Source of the DNA: Myxococcales bacterium
GTDB lineage: Bacteria > Myxococcota_A > Polyangia > Polyangiales > JAFGIB01
Direction: 5' to 3'
DNA: 64,000 nucleotides
NCBI GenBank assembly: GCA_029880325.1
Contig: JAOUOP010000015.1
Location: 62,001 to 126,000 of the forward strand
Below, in pieces: positions 8,666-17,263 of the stretch (position 1 is the stretch's first letter; each line of letters begins with the position of its first letter). The notes under the pieces were generated by a model. That model searched no databases and had not been told where the DNA came from. It was given only the letters and a program-made list of their open reading frames with translations. A program made the position numbers and the translations under genes.

Positions 8666-9073
8666 TCTCTCGACGCTCGCCTTGGAGCCTGCCGCTTCTC
8701 GACCTTCGTGCATGGCGACGCCAAGGTCGCCAATTTCTGCTTCGGCGATGGCGGGGTGGCCGCCGTCGACTTCCAGTACGTGGGCTGCGGCTGCGGCATG
8801 AAGGACGTGGCCTACTTCCTCGGTAGCTGCCTCGAGGAAGACGACGGCGAGCAACACGCCGCGCGCCTGCTCGACCGCTACTTCGTCCATCTGAGCGCGG
8901 CCATCGCCGATGATCCAAGGGCGCGCGCCGTCGAAGCCGAGTGGCGCCCGCTCTACCCCGTCGCCTGGGCCGACTTCCACCGCTTCCTCGCCGGCTGGGC
9001 CCCCACCCACCACAAGATCCACCGCTACACCGAGCAGCTCACCCGCCTGGCCCTGGCTCAGGTGGGCAGGTAG
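8666..9073 (+). pseudogene. C-terminal half of an APH/choline-kinase-type (EcKinase-like) phosphotransferase
   Basis: The frame shows the catalytic loop [11 protein letters not shown] and the metal-binding segment DFQYVGCG, then the helical C-terminal lobe to a natural stop ([11 protein letters not shown]). The whole ATP-binding N-lobe (some 150-200 residues) is missing and replaced by the decamer repeats. GTG at 8708 is the first possible start, inside the catalytic loop, so no functional kinase can be made. Clear 5'-truncated gene. Confidence 0.8.
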
Positions 9074-9239
9074 CCCGACGATCGGTTTGAAACCACCGTA
9101 ATTTCGCCGGTTTCGCGGGTGCGGCGCACCGCGACGGCGCCTCGAAGTCGCTGGAGTATTTGCGCTGCGTCGCGCCTGGCTGGGCGGGCGCCTCGAAGTT
9201 CAAATGATCAGTCTATTTCGACCGGGGGCCTCAGGGGCC

Positions 9240-10025
9240 TCAGCTTCCAGCCCGTTCGCTCTGCAGCCGTTCCAGCGTGGTCAGCATCAGCTCGTGCAGG
9301 ATGCGGGCCCTGCCGCCGTGGAAGTCTTTGGCGGTGATGCGGTCGAGTCGGGCCTGGAAGGGGTCTTGGGCATCGTGGAGCACGGGCAGCTGGGGGCCGC
9401 GGCGGTCTTCCCGCGTGACCGAGCGGAAGCCGGCGCATTGGCGGCAGATGCCTTCTTTGCTGACCAGTGAGCAAAGCCCCTCGAAGGCTTCTTCCATGCT
9501 GCGCCGTCCTGCGCTCAGATGATGGCGCAGCACCGACTCGGTGACTTCGAGTGCGTGGGCCGCTTCGCGATTCGAGAGGCCCAGGACCTCCCGTAGCATC
9601 AGGGCCGCGGCCTGTTCGGGGGCCAGCGAGCGCCCCACGCAGGTGAAGCAGAAGGCGAGGTGCTCCTCGACGTCGTAGGCGAACTCCGGATCGCGCGTGG
9701 CGTCGACGACTTGCTGTCGCAGTTCGTCGTCCTCGGCGCAGCGCTGTTCGTAGTGGAACTGGGCATGGGGGTGCCAGCGCTTTTTGCGCCGCAGGTGGTC
9801 GATGCAGGTGGTGGTGGCCAGGCGCATCAGCCAGCCCCGGAAGGCGGCGTCGTCGCGCAGGCTCTCGAGGCGCTCGAGGGCCTTGAGCGCGATGTCCTGG
9901 ACCAGGTCTTCGGCGTCGACTGGCACGCCGACCATGCGGTGCACGTAGCCGCGCAGCAGTGTCCAGTGGGGCTGCATCAGCTGCTCGAAGCGGGCTTCGC
10001 GGCTTGCTTGGAGATCCGAGGGCAT
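9240..10025 (-). CDS. ECF-type RNA polymerase sigma factor with C-terminal extension
   Basis: 261 residues from ATG 10025 (an in-frame start at 10043 would add six residues). Region 2 is visible (GYVHRMV, DAEDLVQDIALKAL, FRGWLMRLATTTCIDHLRR). Region 4 follows (LAPEQAAALMLREVLGLSN, EAAHALEVTESVLRHHLSAGR). A 70-residue C-terminal extension carries CRQCAGF, a possible metal or redox switch. No anti-sigma gene is adjacent; the divergent neighbour is an SRPBCC protein, so the extension may provide the control. The divergent spacing suggests co-regulation, possibly autoregulation. Confidence 0.85.
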   Translation of the reverse strand: MPSDLQASREARFEQLMQPHWTLLRGYVHRMVGVPVDAEDLVQDIALKALERLESLRDDAAFRGWLMRLATTTCIDHLRRKKRWHPHAQFHYEQRCAEDDELRQQVVDATRDPEFAYDVEEHLAFCFTCVGRSLAPEQAAALMLREVLGLSNREAAHALEVTESVLRHHLSAGRRSMEEAFEGLCSLVSKEGICRQCAGFRSVTREDRRGPQLPVLHDAQDPFQARLDRITAKDFHGGRARILHELMLTTLERLQSERAGS

Positions 10026-10102
10026 GGGCGAAAACGCTAACACATTCCAGGGCTTGGCGGATTTTGGAGGGCTGCGCGTCCTATTTGCCAGGAGGACTGA
10101 TC

Positions 10103-10546
10103 ATGAACGCAAATCAATACGCCATCCGTCATCGCATCGAGGTCGAGGCTTCCCCCGCCGAGCTCTACCGGGCCGTGGCCACCCGCGAGGGCATCGCGGC
10201 CTGGTGGACGCCGCGGGTCACTGGGCGGGACGCCGAGGGGGAGACCCTGTCCGTGCGCTTCGGCAGCGGTGACGTGGGCCCCGACATGCGCATCGAGTGC
10301 CTGCGCGAACACGAGCGCGTGCAATGGCGCTGCGTGAAGGGGCCGTGGCCGGGCATGCGCTTGCGCTTCGATGTGGCGGAGCACGAGCGCGGATCGGTGC
10401 TGGTCTTCGAGCATGGTGGCTGGTCCGAGCCCTCGGACTTCTTCATGCACTGCAACTCCAAGTGGGGCTACTTCCTGGTCGTGAGCCTGAAGTCCTACCT
10501 GGAGACCGGGGTCGGTCATCCCCATCCGGAGGATCCCGCGATTTGA
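10103..10546 (+). CDS. SRPBCC (AHSA1/START-like) domain protein
   Basis: 147 residues, ATG 10103 with a strong GGAGGA site 7 nt upstream. The START/Bet v1-like cavity fold is indicated by the N-terminal strand IEVEASPAELYRAVATREG, the WWTPRVTG segment, and the C-terminal helix WGYFLVVSLKSYLETG. Divergent to the ECF sigma gene; such pairs are frequent and the sigma factor may control it. Ligand unknown. Confidence 0.85.
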   Translation: MNANQYAIRHRIEVEASPAELYRAVATREGIAAWWTPRVTGRDAEGETLSVRFGSGDVGPDMRIECLREHERVQWRCVKGPWPGMRLRFDVAEHERGSVLVFEHGGWSEPSDFFMHCNSKWGYFLVVSLKSYLETGVGHPHPEDPAI

Positions 10547-10834
10547 GGGCGCGACCACGCGCGCATCTTCGACCCTCCGACGGGCTTGCCCGCTGCCCTG
10601 GGACAGGTGGATGCCTGGCTCGAGTCGCCCAGTCTGGTGCTGATCGGCGAGTCGCGTGAGTACTGGGCGCTGCTGCGCGCCTCTCTCGAGGATGGGCGCG
10701 TGGTGGGTGCGCGCGTGCAGGACGGGCGCATCGCCGCCATCTGCGAGTTGCATGGGGTGCGTGAGCTGTGGACGCAGGACCGGGCCTTCAGTCGTTTTCC
10801 ACGGCTGCGCACGTATGACCCATTGGTCGCTTGA
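10547..10834 (+). pseudogene. 5'-truncated PIN-domain (VapC-type) toxin
   Basis: The frame opens directly after the SRPBCC stop and reads ARIFDPPTGLPAALGQVDAW onward through DGRIAAICELHGVRELWTQD to RTYDPL, the layout of the last two thirds of VapC toxins (central acidic helix, C-terminal WTQDRAF strand). The first strand with the invariant Asp is absent, as is any start codon in the right place (TTG 10586 is the first). No antitoxin gene lies beside it. A dead toxin remnant fused to the end of the SRPBCC gene. Confidence 0.75.
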
Positions 10835-10853
10835 CCTTGGGGTGCCGCCGAGA

Positions 10854-11642
10854 CTACCGGCGCAGCCCGATGCTGCTGAAGAGGGTGGGCGAGACCAGGG
10901 CCAGCGAGCGTGCGGCGATGCGCTCGTGCAGCTCGCGCACTTCGGTCTCGTGCAGGGCGCCTGCGGCCAGGCCGTGGCTTGCGATCAGCTCCAGTGACTG
11001 CAGCATCAGGGCCATCACCTCGGGGCGCTCGGTTTCCATGATCCAACAGCTGCCCTCGCAGTCGCTGGCATCCAGCCCCGCGTGCTGCATCAACGCCGGC
11101 ACCCGCGGGCCGATGGCGTTTTGCCAGACACCGGCCGCTTCCACAGCGCGCAGCGCCGTGCCGAGCACGTGGCTGGCCAGGGCAGATCCGTCAGCATTGG
11201 GGTCGGCGGGACGCCAGCCCAGCATGTCGGGCTCTTCGACGACCAGCGCTCCGCCGGGCGAAAGGCGGGCGGCCAGGGTTTCGATCACCGCTGCCGGATC
11301 TGGTAGGTGCATCAGCAAAAACCGGCAGTGAATCAGGTCGAAGCGTTCGGACCCTAGCGCGTCGGCTCCCGTGACGTCGAGTTGCCGCACTTCGTAGGCG
11401 GCATGGTCGTGCTCGAGGAAGCGCGGGTCCATGTCGACGGCCACGGCGCGAACGCCGCTGTGCTCGCCCATGGCGCGCGCGATGCTGCCGCCGCCGGCTC
11501 CGATTTCCAGGCAGCGGCAGCCGGGGCCGAGCCCCGCCGCCAGCAGGCGCCTGAGCGTGAAGGCGTCGTAGACCGCTTCGAGACCGGCGATGCGCTGCCG
11601 CTCTTCGTCTCCGGTTTTGGCTGCGAAGTAGTCCTGGGGCAT
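10854..11642 (-). CDS. Class I SAM-dependent methyltransferase
   Basis: 262 residues, ATG 11642. The Rossmann-type motif I LEIGAGGGSIARAMG binds SAM, followed by VAVDMDPRFLE (acidic end of strand 2), FDLIHCRFLLMHLPDP (motif II/post II) and LSPGGALVVEEPD. The C-terminal half is helical and probably sets the substrate, which cannot be read from sequence. It lies downstream of the ferritin-like lipoprotein gene in the same direction, 40 bp apart. Confidence 0.85.
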   Translation of the reverse strand: MPQDYFAAKTGDEERQRIAGLEAVYDAFTLRRLLAAGLGPGCRCLEIGAGGGSIARAMGEHSGVRAVAVDMDPRFLEHDHAAYEVRQLDVTGADALGSERFDLIHCRFLLMHLPDPAAVIETLAARLSPGGALVVEEPDMLGWRPADPNADGSALASHVLGTALRAVEAAGVWQNAIGPRVPALMQHAGLDASDCEGSCWIMETERPEVMALMLQSLELIASHGLAAGALHETEVRELHERIAARSLALVSPTLFSSIGLRR

Positions 11643-11654
11643 GGTGGGTTTTGC

Positions 11655-11676
11655 AGCCGCTGGAGCGGCTTTTTTT
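11655..11676 (+). terminator. Intrinsic terminator-like hairpin, plus-strand orientation
   Basis: AGCCGC-TGGA-GCGGCT followed by a seven-T run at 11670-11676. Read rightward it is a textbook rho-independent terminator, but both flanking genes run leftward, so it would end an antisense transcript. Confidence 0.45.
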
Positions 11677-11682
11677 GCGCGA

Positions 11683-13086
11683 TTACGCTGCCGCTCGCTG
11701 GCGCAGGAGCAGGGCCTCGGCGCAAGGCAAGACCACTTGCCTCAGCGTGTCGTCCATGAGCCGGGCGGTTTCGGCGTCGGTGAAGCGGCCGGCGGCGTGC
11801 AAGGCGCGTCGCTCGGCGTGGCCTTCGCGTTGGGGTGGTAACTCTCGGCCATCGGCGGCGCCAAGCTCGGTCACCAGCGCGGCCAGCTGTGCGCCGAGGG
11901 CGGGCTCCTGCTCGAGCGCCCAGGCGACAAAGCGAAAGGCCAGCTCGGCGTGACGCGCTTCGTCTTCGGCGATCTTCGTGAGTACGCGCACGACCTCCGG
12001 GTCTTCGGCCAGCGCGACCGCTTCGGCGGCCAGGGCGGCTGCTTGGGTTTCGCCCAGGCAGCCTTCGAGGAAAGCTGCGCGCACCGATTCACCGAGACTT
12101 GCGGCGAGCGCGACCTCCGCCATCGGCAGCGGCGAAGGTCCTAACTCCGAGCCGCCGAAGCGCGCCGCCAGGGCGAAGCAGTCGCGCGCGTGCTGGACCT
12201 CGTCGAGGCCGGCCCGCTGGGCGTCGGCGACCAGGTCTGCCGGGGCTCCGAAGGACAATAACTCCAAGCTAAAACGCGCGAAGGAGGCGATCGAGGCGTG
12301 CTCCATGCGGGCGTCGTCGAGCCAGCCCCGGGCGATGCGCTGTCGAAGCTCGGCGCCGGCCAGGGGAGTGGGCGCGGGCGTCGCAGCTGGCGCCTGCAGC
12401 CAGTCGTAGCGCCGGGAGACGCCAGCGACCCGGGCCTCGCCGTCGACGGTGAAGGGGCGGCCGCAGCAGGCGCCGCTGCAATAGGTGTAGCAGCAGGAGC
12501 CGTCGCCCATGGGCACGCCGGGGGCGGCGGCCGGGTTGCAGCAGCCGTCGCAGGCCAGGTTCATCGGCAGACAGCCGTCGTCGAGGAAGGCCGCGGCCAC
12601 CTCTTCGTCGGTGGGCACGGGATCGTTGGGGATCATGCCGCAGCCGAAGCGCACCTTGCTCTCCATCTCCGCCCGCGACGCGCATTCGGTGGTCACCGGC
12701 CCGCCGAATTCGCAGCTGACGACGCTGGTGCTGGCGTCGGCGCTGGGGGTGGCCATCGCGGCGTCCGCGGGCGGTGTGCCGGCGTCCACAGGCGCAACCA
12801 CTTCGCTGCCGCCGCTGCCGCCGACGCCCCCTGTGCCCGCTGTGCTACCGGCGCTGCCAACGCTCGCCATGGCGCCGCCACTACCCGCAGTGCCGCTCTG
12901 GGTCGTACCGCCGCCGCCCGCGCCCCCTCCGGCACCGGCCGTCACGCCTGTGACCGCGCCCTGACCCTCGCCGCCCGGGTCGTGGGTGGCAGAGCCGCAG
13001 CCCAGGGCCGCCAGGCCGCTGGCACCGATGGCCATCAGGATCCGCTGCTTGAGCGCATCGCCATGGGAAATGAAGGGAAATGCCAC
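11683..13086 (-). CDS. Lipoprotein with Cys-rich segment and ferritin-like diiron domain
   Basis: 467 residues from GTG 13086, chosen because AGGAGG lies 5 nt upstream. The signal peptide ends in LAALGC, then a long Gly/Ala/Ser/Thr linker (about residues 40-120), a Cys-rich region (GCGMIPNDP, CDGCCNP, CCYTYCSGACCG), and a four-helix ferritin-like domain. Diiron-type ligands are visible as E/H pairs: ARMEHASIASFARF, DEVQHARDCF, GETQAA and EDEARHAELAF. Probably outer-membrane anchored, with a role in metal or oxidative-stress handling; this is inference. It lies 77 bp downstream of the winged-helix/AAA regulator. Confidence 0.8.
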   Translation of the reverse strand: MAFPFISHGDALKQRILMAIGASGLAALGCGSATHDPGGEGQGAVTGVTAGAGGGAGGGGTTQSGTAGSGGAMASVGSAGSTAGTGGVGGSGGSEVVAPVDAGTPPADAAMATPSADASTSVVSCEFGGPVTTECASRAEMESKVRFGCGMIPNDPVPTDEEVAAAFLDDGCLPMNLACDGCCNPAAAPGVPMGDGSCCYTYCSGACCGRPFTVDGEARVAGVSRRYDWLQAPAATPAPTPLAGAELRQRIARGWLDDARMEHASIASFARFSLELLSFGAPADLVADAQRAGLDEVQHARDCFALAARFGGSELGPSPLPMAEVALAASLGESVRAAFLEGCLGETQAAALAAEAVALAEDPEVVRVLTKIAEDEARHAELAFRFVAWALEQEPALGAQLAALVTELGAADGRELPPQREGHAERRALHAAGRFTDAETARLMDDTLRQVVLPCAEALLLRQRAAA

Positions 13087-13163
13087 TGCGACCTCCTGTC
13101 GGCGCCTCGATGAAGCGCGTAGAGAGAGGGTCCCAGAGGCCCCGGGCCCGTGCAAGGCGCCCG

Positions 13164-16100
13164 TCAGTCGTTGGCCTGCAGGCGCTGTCGTAGCCCCTCG
13201 GCCTCGTCCCGCATCAGGCCGAGGTCGCGGCGCCGGGCGAAGTCGAGCGCTTCGGCGATCAGGGCGCCGGCCTCGCTCCGCTCCGCTCCGCTGCCGCGCT
13301 CGAGCAGAATGCGCGCCAAAGAGAGCCGACCACGGTTGGCCCAGAGATTGATGCCCAGCGCGCGATCGGCCTCGATGCCGGCGCGCAGCTCCTGTTCAGC
13401 GCGTTCGAGTTCACCGCTGGCCAGGCTAAGCTCTCCGAGCACCCGCTGCACCACGCCGCCGCTGTAGCCTCCGAGGCCGAAGATGATCACGCGACCGGCG
13501 TAGGGAGCGAGCAGCTCGCGCAGTTTGGCGGCGTGTGCGGGCGTGCCCACCTCACAGGCCACGTAGGCGAGCAGGCCGTGGGCGCCGAGGTAGTTGTGGT
13601 CGTTGCGCACGGTGCGAAAGTCGTTGGCGGCGTAGCGCTCGAGCTCGCGGCGCGCGGCCTGCTCTTGTCCGGTGGCGGCGTAGGCCGCCAGAAGGCCGCA
13701 GTGCCAGACGATGGGCAGCGGGAACTTTTGCGCCATCGCTTCCAGGGGCGGCACGATTTCGCCGACGCGACCGCGCATGAAACGCATCCAGAACACGCGG
13801 ATCATCGCTCCCTGGTTGATGCGGCCGCTGCCGGGGCTGCGCACGGCGTTGCGCCGGTCGCCCGGGAACGCCGCGGGCTCTTCGAAGATGCCGTCGCAGG
13901 CGTCGAGCATGGTGCCGAAGCCGCCGGCTGCGCTGACGGCCCGCGGATGATTCAACTCACCGGCGATGCGCGTGCTGATGTCGATGTCGCCCTGGGCCGC
14001 GCCCAGTCGGCCCGCTTCCCAGTGCGCCCATCCGCGTGCGCGGTGGGCGCCCAGCAGCGCGGTCTTGAGTTCGAGGGCGGAGGCTTCCGCGATCAGCTCG
14101 TCGAGCAGCTCGATGCGGGCTGGCAGCTCGCCGGGACCCCGAATGGCGCCGCCCACGACGATCAGCACTTCGCACAAAAGCCGCCTGTCGCCGAGCCTGC
14201 GCGCCATGGCCAGCGCTTCGTCGACCAGTGAGCGGATGCGTTCGGGTTGGGCGCCGTTGTACAGGGCGGTGGCCAGGTACGACAGCAACAGCGCCGCCTT
14301 GCGGCTGTCTGCGCCGCGGTGGGCATCGAGGGCCAGCTCCAGCAGTGCGATCTCTTCGGCGTCGATGGTGCCGGGCTCGCGAAATATGGGCAGCCGTGTC
14401 GGCCCGTAGCCGGCGCGGGCAAGGGCGGCATCGGCTAGCAACTCGCGTTCGCCGATGTCGCGGGCGCGGCGCGCCACCTCGGCCAGGCGTGTTCGGGCGA
14501 CCTTTGCGCTGGTGCCTTCGGCGCGGGCCAGGCCCAGCTCGAGCTCGAGCCGCGTTCGCGGGGAGACCGACTCGATGCGTTGGGCCGCTTGCAGGGCGCG
14601 CCGGTAGTGGGCCTGCGCTTCTTCGTAGGCCGAAGCCTCCAGCGCGCGTTCGGCGGCCAGGCGTCCGTAGTTCACCGCCAGCTGAGCCAGTTCGGGCGTG
14701 GTGGCGGCGGCGTGGTAGTGAAAGGCGAGGGTGGAGAGGCGTGGCGTGGGGTCGTCGCCCAGGGATTGAGCTACGGCGTCGGCAAAGCGCCGGTGGTATT
14801 GCAGGCGTCGGCCCTGGGGCAGCTGCTGCAGGATGGCCTCGCGCACGATGGGGTGGGCAAAGCGGTAACAGCCCGGTTCGTGTTCGACGGCTGCGATCAG
14901 CCCTGCCGCCAGCGCAGGTTCGAGGGCGCGGAGAAGCTCCGGTTGCGACACTGCCTCGAGCTTGACCAGGTCGGCCACGTGCACTTCATCGTCGAGGACC
15001 GACGCCATCTCGACCGCGGTGCGGGCTGCGGCCGGCAGTTGGGCCAGGCGCTGGCGCATGATGCGGCCGGCGCGACCGTCGCCGACTTCGGAGCTGCCGT
15101 CGGCGCGCCAGTCGATGCGCTGCAGCTGAAGCGCGAAGAAGGGATTGCCGCCGCTCAACTGTCGCGCACGGCGCAGCTCCTCGGCTGTCAGTTGGGCGCC
15201 GTCGTCGCCGCGCAGCAGGGTCTCGAGGTCGGCGTCTCCTAGGGGGCCGAGCTCCAACTCGCGGGCGATGGAGCTGCGGCACAGCACCTGGCGCAGGCCG
15301 CTGTCGTCGTCGGCCTCGGCCTCGCCGCCGGGAAGCGTGCGAAAACTCACAGCCAACAGCACGCGCGCGTCGGCCAGGGGTTCGGCCAGGTAGCGCAGCA
15401 GGCGGTCGGAGGAGGCGTCGCACCAGTGCAGGTCCTCCAGCAACAACAGCAGCGGTCGCTCGTCGGCCAGGCGTTGCAGAAAGCCTTCGAAGGCTGCGAA
15501 GAGGGCGTAGCGATCGTCCTCGGGGGCGTCGTCGCGGGAGCGTTCGCGCAGCGGCGGCAGGCATTCGTCGAGTTCGGGGATCAGGCGCGAAAGCTCGGCT
15601 GCGTCGGGGCCCGCCCAGCGCGCGATCTCGTCGCTGCCGTGGCCGCGCATCAGCCCGCGCAGACATTGCTGCAATGGCCAGAAGGGGGGCATCGCGGCGT
15701 CCTGGTGGCAGCGTCCTTCGGCGACCACCAGCTCCGGCAGGGCCGCGGCCCGGGAGCGCAGCTCGCGCAACAGGCGCGTCTTGCCGCTTCCCGCCTCGCC
15801 GTGCACCACCAGCAGCTGGGGCTGGCCGGCCCCGTGCAAACGCCCGAGGGCGTTTTGCAGTGCCTCGAGTTCGGCGTCCCGACCCAACAGCGGTTGTGCC
15901 AAGCGACCGGGCGCTGGCGGCGGGCTCGCGGTTTGCGGCCTGGATGCTTCGGGCGGTTTCGTATCGAGCTGCAGGTCGGCGACGAATTGGTAGCCGCGCC
16001 CGCGCAGGCTGCGGATCACGCGCTGGGCGCCGCCGGTGTCGTGCACCGCGCGCCGCGCGCTCCATACGGCTTGCGACAGGGAGTTGTCGCTCACGTGCAC

Positions 16101-16298
16101 GGCGCCCCACAGCGCCTCGAGCAACTCATCCTTGGGCACCACCCGCCGCCGGTGGCGTGCCAGATAGAGCAACAGCTCGATGGCCCGCGGTGGCGCCTCC
16201 ACCTGCGACTCCGGGGTCGAAAGGCGCAACGCGGCCCCATCCAGCTCAAAACCGTAGAAGCGGTAGCGCTCGACGGTCTGGTCGAGGGTGTCCTGCAT
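13164..16298 (-). CDS. Winged-helix / AAA ATPase / TPR transcriptional regulator
   Basis: 1044 residues, ATG 16298. Residues about 10-108 form an OmpR/ToxR-type winged helix (RAIELLLYLARHRRRVVPKDE, IRSLRGRGYQFV). An AAA/STAND-type ATPase follows with Walker A GEAGSGKT (167-174), Walker B LLLLLEDLHWCDAS and a sensor-like LLAVSF strand. The C-terminal 500 residues are TPR-like helices (repeated ALERAL/ARRLGD patterns). Architecture resembles AfsR/CadC-ATPase fusions that bind DNA through the N-terminus and respond to a ligand through the STAND module. Lies upstream of the ferritin-like gene and may control it. Confidence 0.85.
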   Translation of the reverse strand: MQDTLDQTVERYRFYGFELDGAALRLSTPESQVEAPPRAIELLLYLARHRRRVVPKDELLEALWGAVHVSDNSLSQAVWSARRAVHDTGGAQRVIRSLRGRGYQFVADLQLDTKPPEASRPQTASPPPAPGRLAQPLLGRDAELEALQNALGRLHGAGQPQLLVVHGEAGSGKTRLLRELRSRAAALPELVVAEGRCHQDAAMPPFWPLQQCLRGLMRGHGSDEIARWAGPDAAELSRLIPELDECLPPLRERSRDDAPEDDRYALFAAFEGFLQRLADERPLLLLLEDLHWCDASSDRLLRYLAEPLADARVLLAVSFRTLPGGEAEADDDSGLRQVLCRSSIARELELGPLGDADLETLLRGDDGAQLTAEELRRARQLSGGNPFFALQLQRIDWRADGSSEVGDGRAGRIMRQRLAQLPAAARTAVEMASVLDDEVHVADLVKLEAVSQPELLRALEPALAAGLIAAVEHEPGCYRFAHPIVREAILQQLPQGRRLQYHRRFADAVAQSLGDDPTPRLSTLAFHYHAAATTPELAQLAVNYGRLAAERALEASAYEEAQAHYRRALQAAQRIESVSPRTRLELELGLARAEGTSAKVARTRLAEVARRARDIGERELLADAALARAGYGPTRLPIFREPGTIDAEEIALLELALDAHRGADSRKAALLLSYLATALYNGAQPERIRSLVDEALAMARRLGDRRLLCEVLIVVGGAIRGPGELPARIELLDELIAEASALELKTALLGAHRARGWAHWEAGRLGAAQGDIDISTRIAGELNHPRAVSAAGGFGTMLDACDGIFEEPAAFPGDRRNAVRSPGSGRINQGAMIRVFWMRFMRGRVGEIVPPLEAMAQKFPLPIVWHCGLLAAYAATGQEQAARRELERYAANDFRTVRNDHNYLGAHGLLAYVACEVGTPAHAAKLRELLAPYAGRVIIFGLGGYSGGVVQRVLGELSLASGELERAEQELRAGIEADRALGINLWANRGRLSLARILLERGSGAERSEAGALIAEALDFARRRDLGLMRDEAEGLRQRLQAND

Positions 16299-16401
16299 GT
16301 CCCTGTCTCCGCTGCAGGTTTTGCATGCCCGGCGGTTCGAGACCAGTGTCTTGTCGCACCGTGTCGGCTGTTGCGCAGTCGGGTCGAGTCGGCTGGCAGC
16401 C

Positions 16402-17223
16402 TCAGGTGGGCGGGGCGCTCAGCTCCCGCGAGCGTTCGGTGGCGCGCGCGATGGCCCGCGCCACGATGCCCTGGAAGTCGAGTTCTGCCAGCACGCCGAG
16501 GCCGGCCTCGGTGGTGCCTCCGGGGCTGGTGACCTGGCGCCGGAGTTCTGCCGGATCGCGGCCGCTTTCGATGAGCAACTTGGCGGCGCCGAAGAGGGTC
16601 TGGGCCGACAGCCGCGCGGCCTGTTCTGGCGGCAGACCCACGGCGGCGCCAGCGGCGGCCATGGCTTCGGCCAGCAAAAACACGTAGGCGGGACCCGAAC
16701 CGCTGAGGCCCGTCACCGCGTCGAGCGCCGCCTCTTCGACGCGCTCCACGATGCCGACGCTGCGGAAGATGGCTTCGGCGGTCTGCAGGTCGGCGTCGGT
16801 GGCCCGGCTGCCGGCCGCGATCGCGGTGGCCCCGGCGCAGACCAGGGCCGGCGTATTGGGCATGGCCCGCACCACGCGGGCTGCGCCGTCGCCGAGGCCG
16901 GCTTCGATCACCGACAGCCGTACGCCCGCGGCGATCGAGACCACCAGGGCATCGCCGACCGGCGCTCCCAGCTCCGGTAGCAGCGCAGGTAGCACCTGGG
17001 GTTTGACCGAAAGCACGACCACGCTGGCAGTCGAGGCGGCCTCGCCGTTGTCGGAAGTGGTCACGATGCCGAAGCGCTCGGCCAGCGCCGAAAGCGCCTG
17101 CGGCCGCGGATCGCTTGCGACCAGGGCTTCTGGGGCCAGCGTGCCCGATTCGATGAGTCCGCCGATTAGAGCGCCGGCCATGTTGCCTGCGCCGATGAAT
17201 GCAACCGTTCCGTCGATGGCCAT
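16402..17223 (-). CDS. proC: Pyrroline-5-carboxylate reductase
   Basis: 273 residues from ATG 17223, the start that puts the dinucleotide fold IGAGNMAGALIGGL at the N-terminus; the open frame continues upstream but only as the antisense of low-complexity sequence. Diagnostic features are VLSVKPQVL, the RAMPNTPALV segment, the GLSGSGPAYVF signature and the C-terminal TSPGGTTEAGL motif. Catalyses the last step of proline synthesis, NAD(P)H-dependent reduction of P5C, in the cytoplasm. Length and motifs match the family. No other proline gene is nearby. Confidence 0.95.
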   Translation of the reverse strand: MAIDGTVAFIGAGNMAGALIGGLIESGTLAPEALVASDPRPQALSALAERFGIVTTSDNGEAASTASVVVLSVKPQVLPALLPELGAPVGDALVVSIAAGVRLSVIEAGLGDGAARVVRAMPNTPALVCAGATAIAAGSRATDADLQTAEAIFRSVGIVERVEEAALDAVTGLSGSGPAYVFLLAEAMAAAGAAVGLPPEQAARLSAQTLFGAAKLLIESGRDPAELRRQVTSPGGTTEAGLGVLAELDFQGIVARAIARATERSRELSAPPT

Positions 17224-17263
17224 GCTGGCGCGCAATAGAACAGAGAACGGGCCGCAATGGCAG

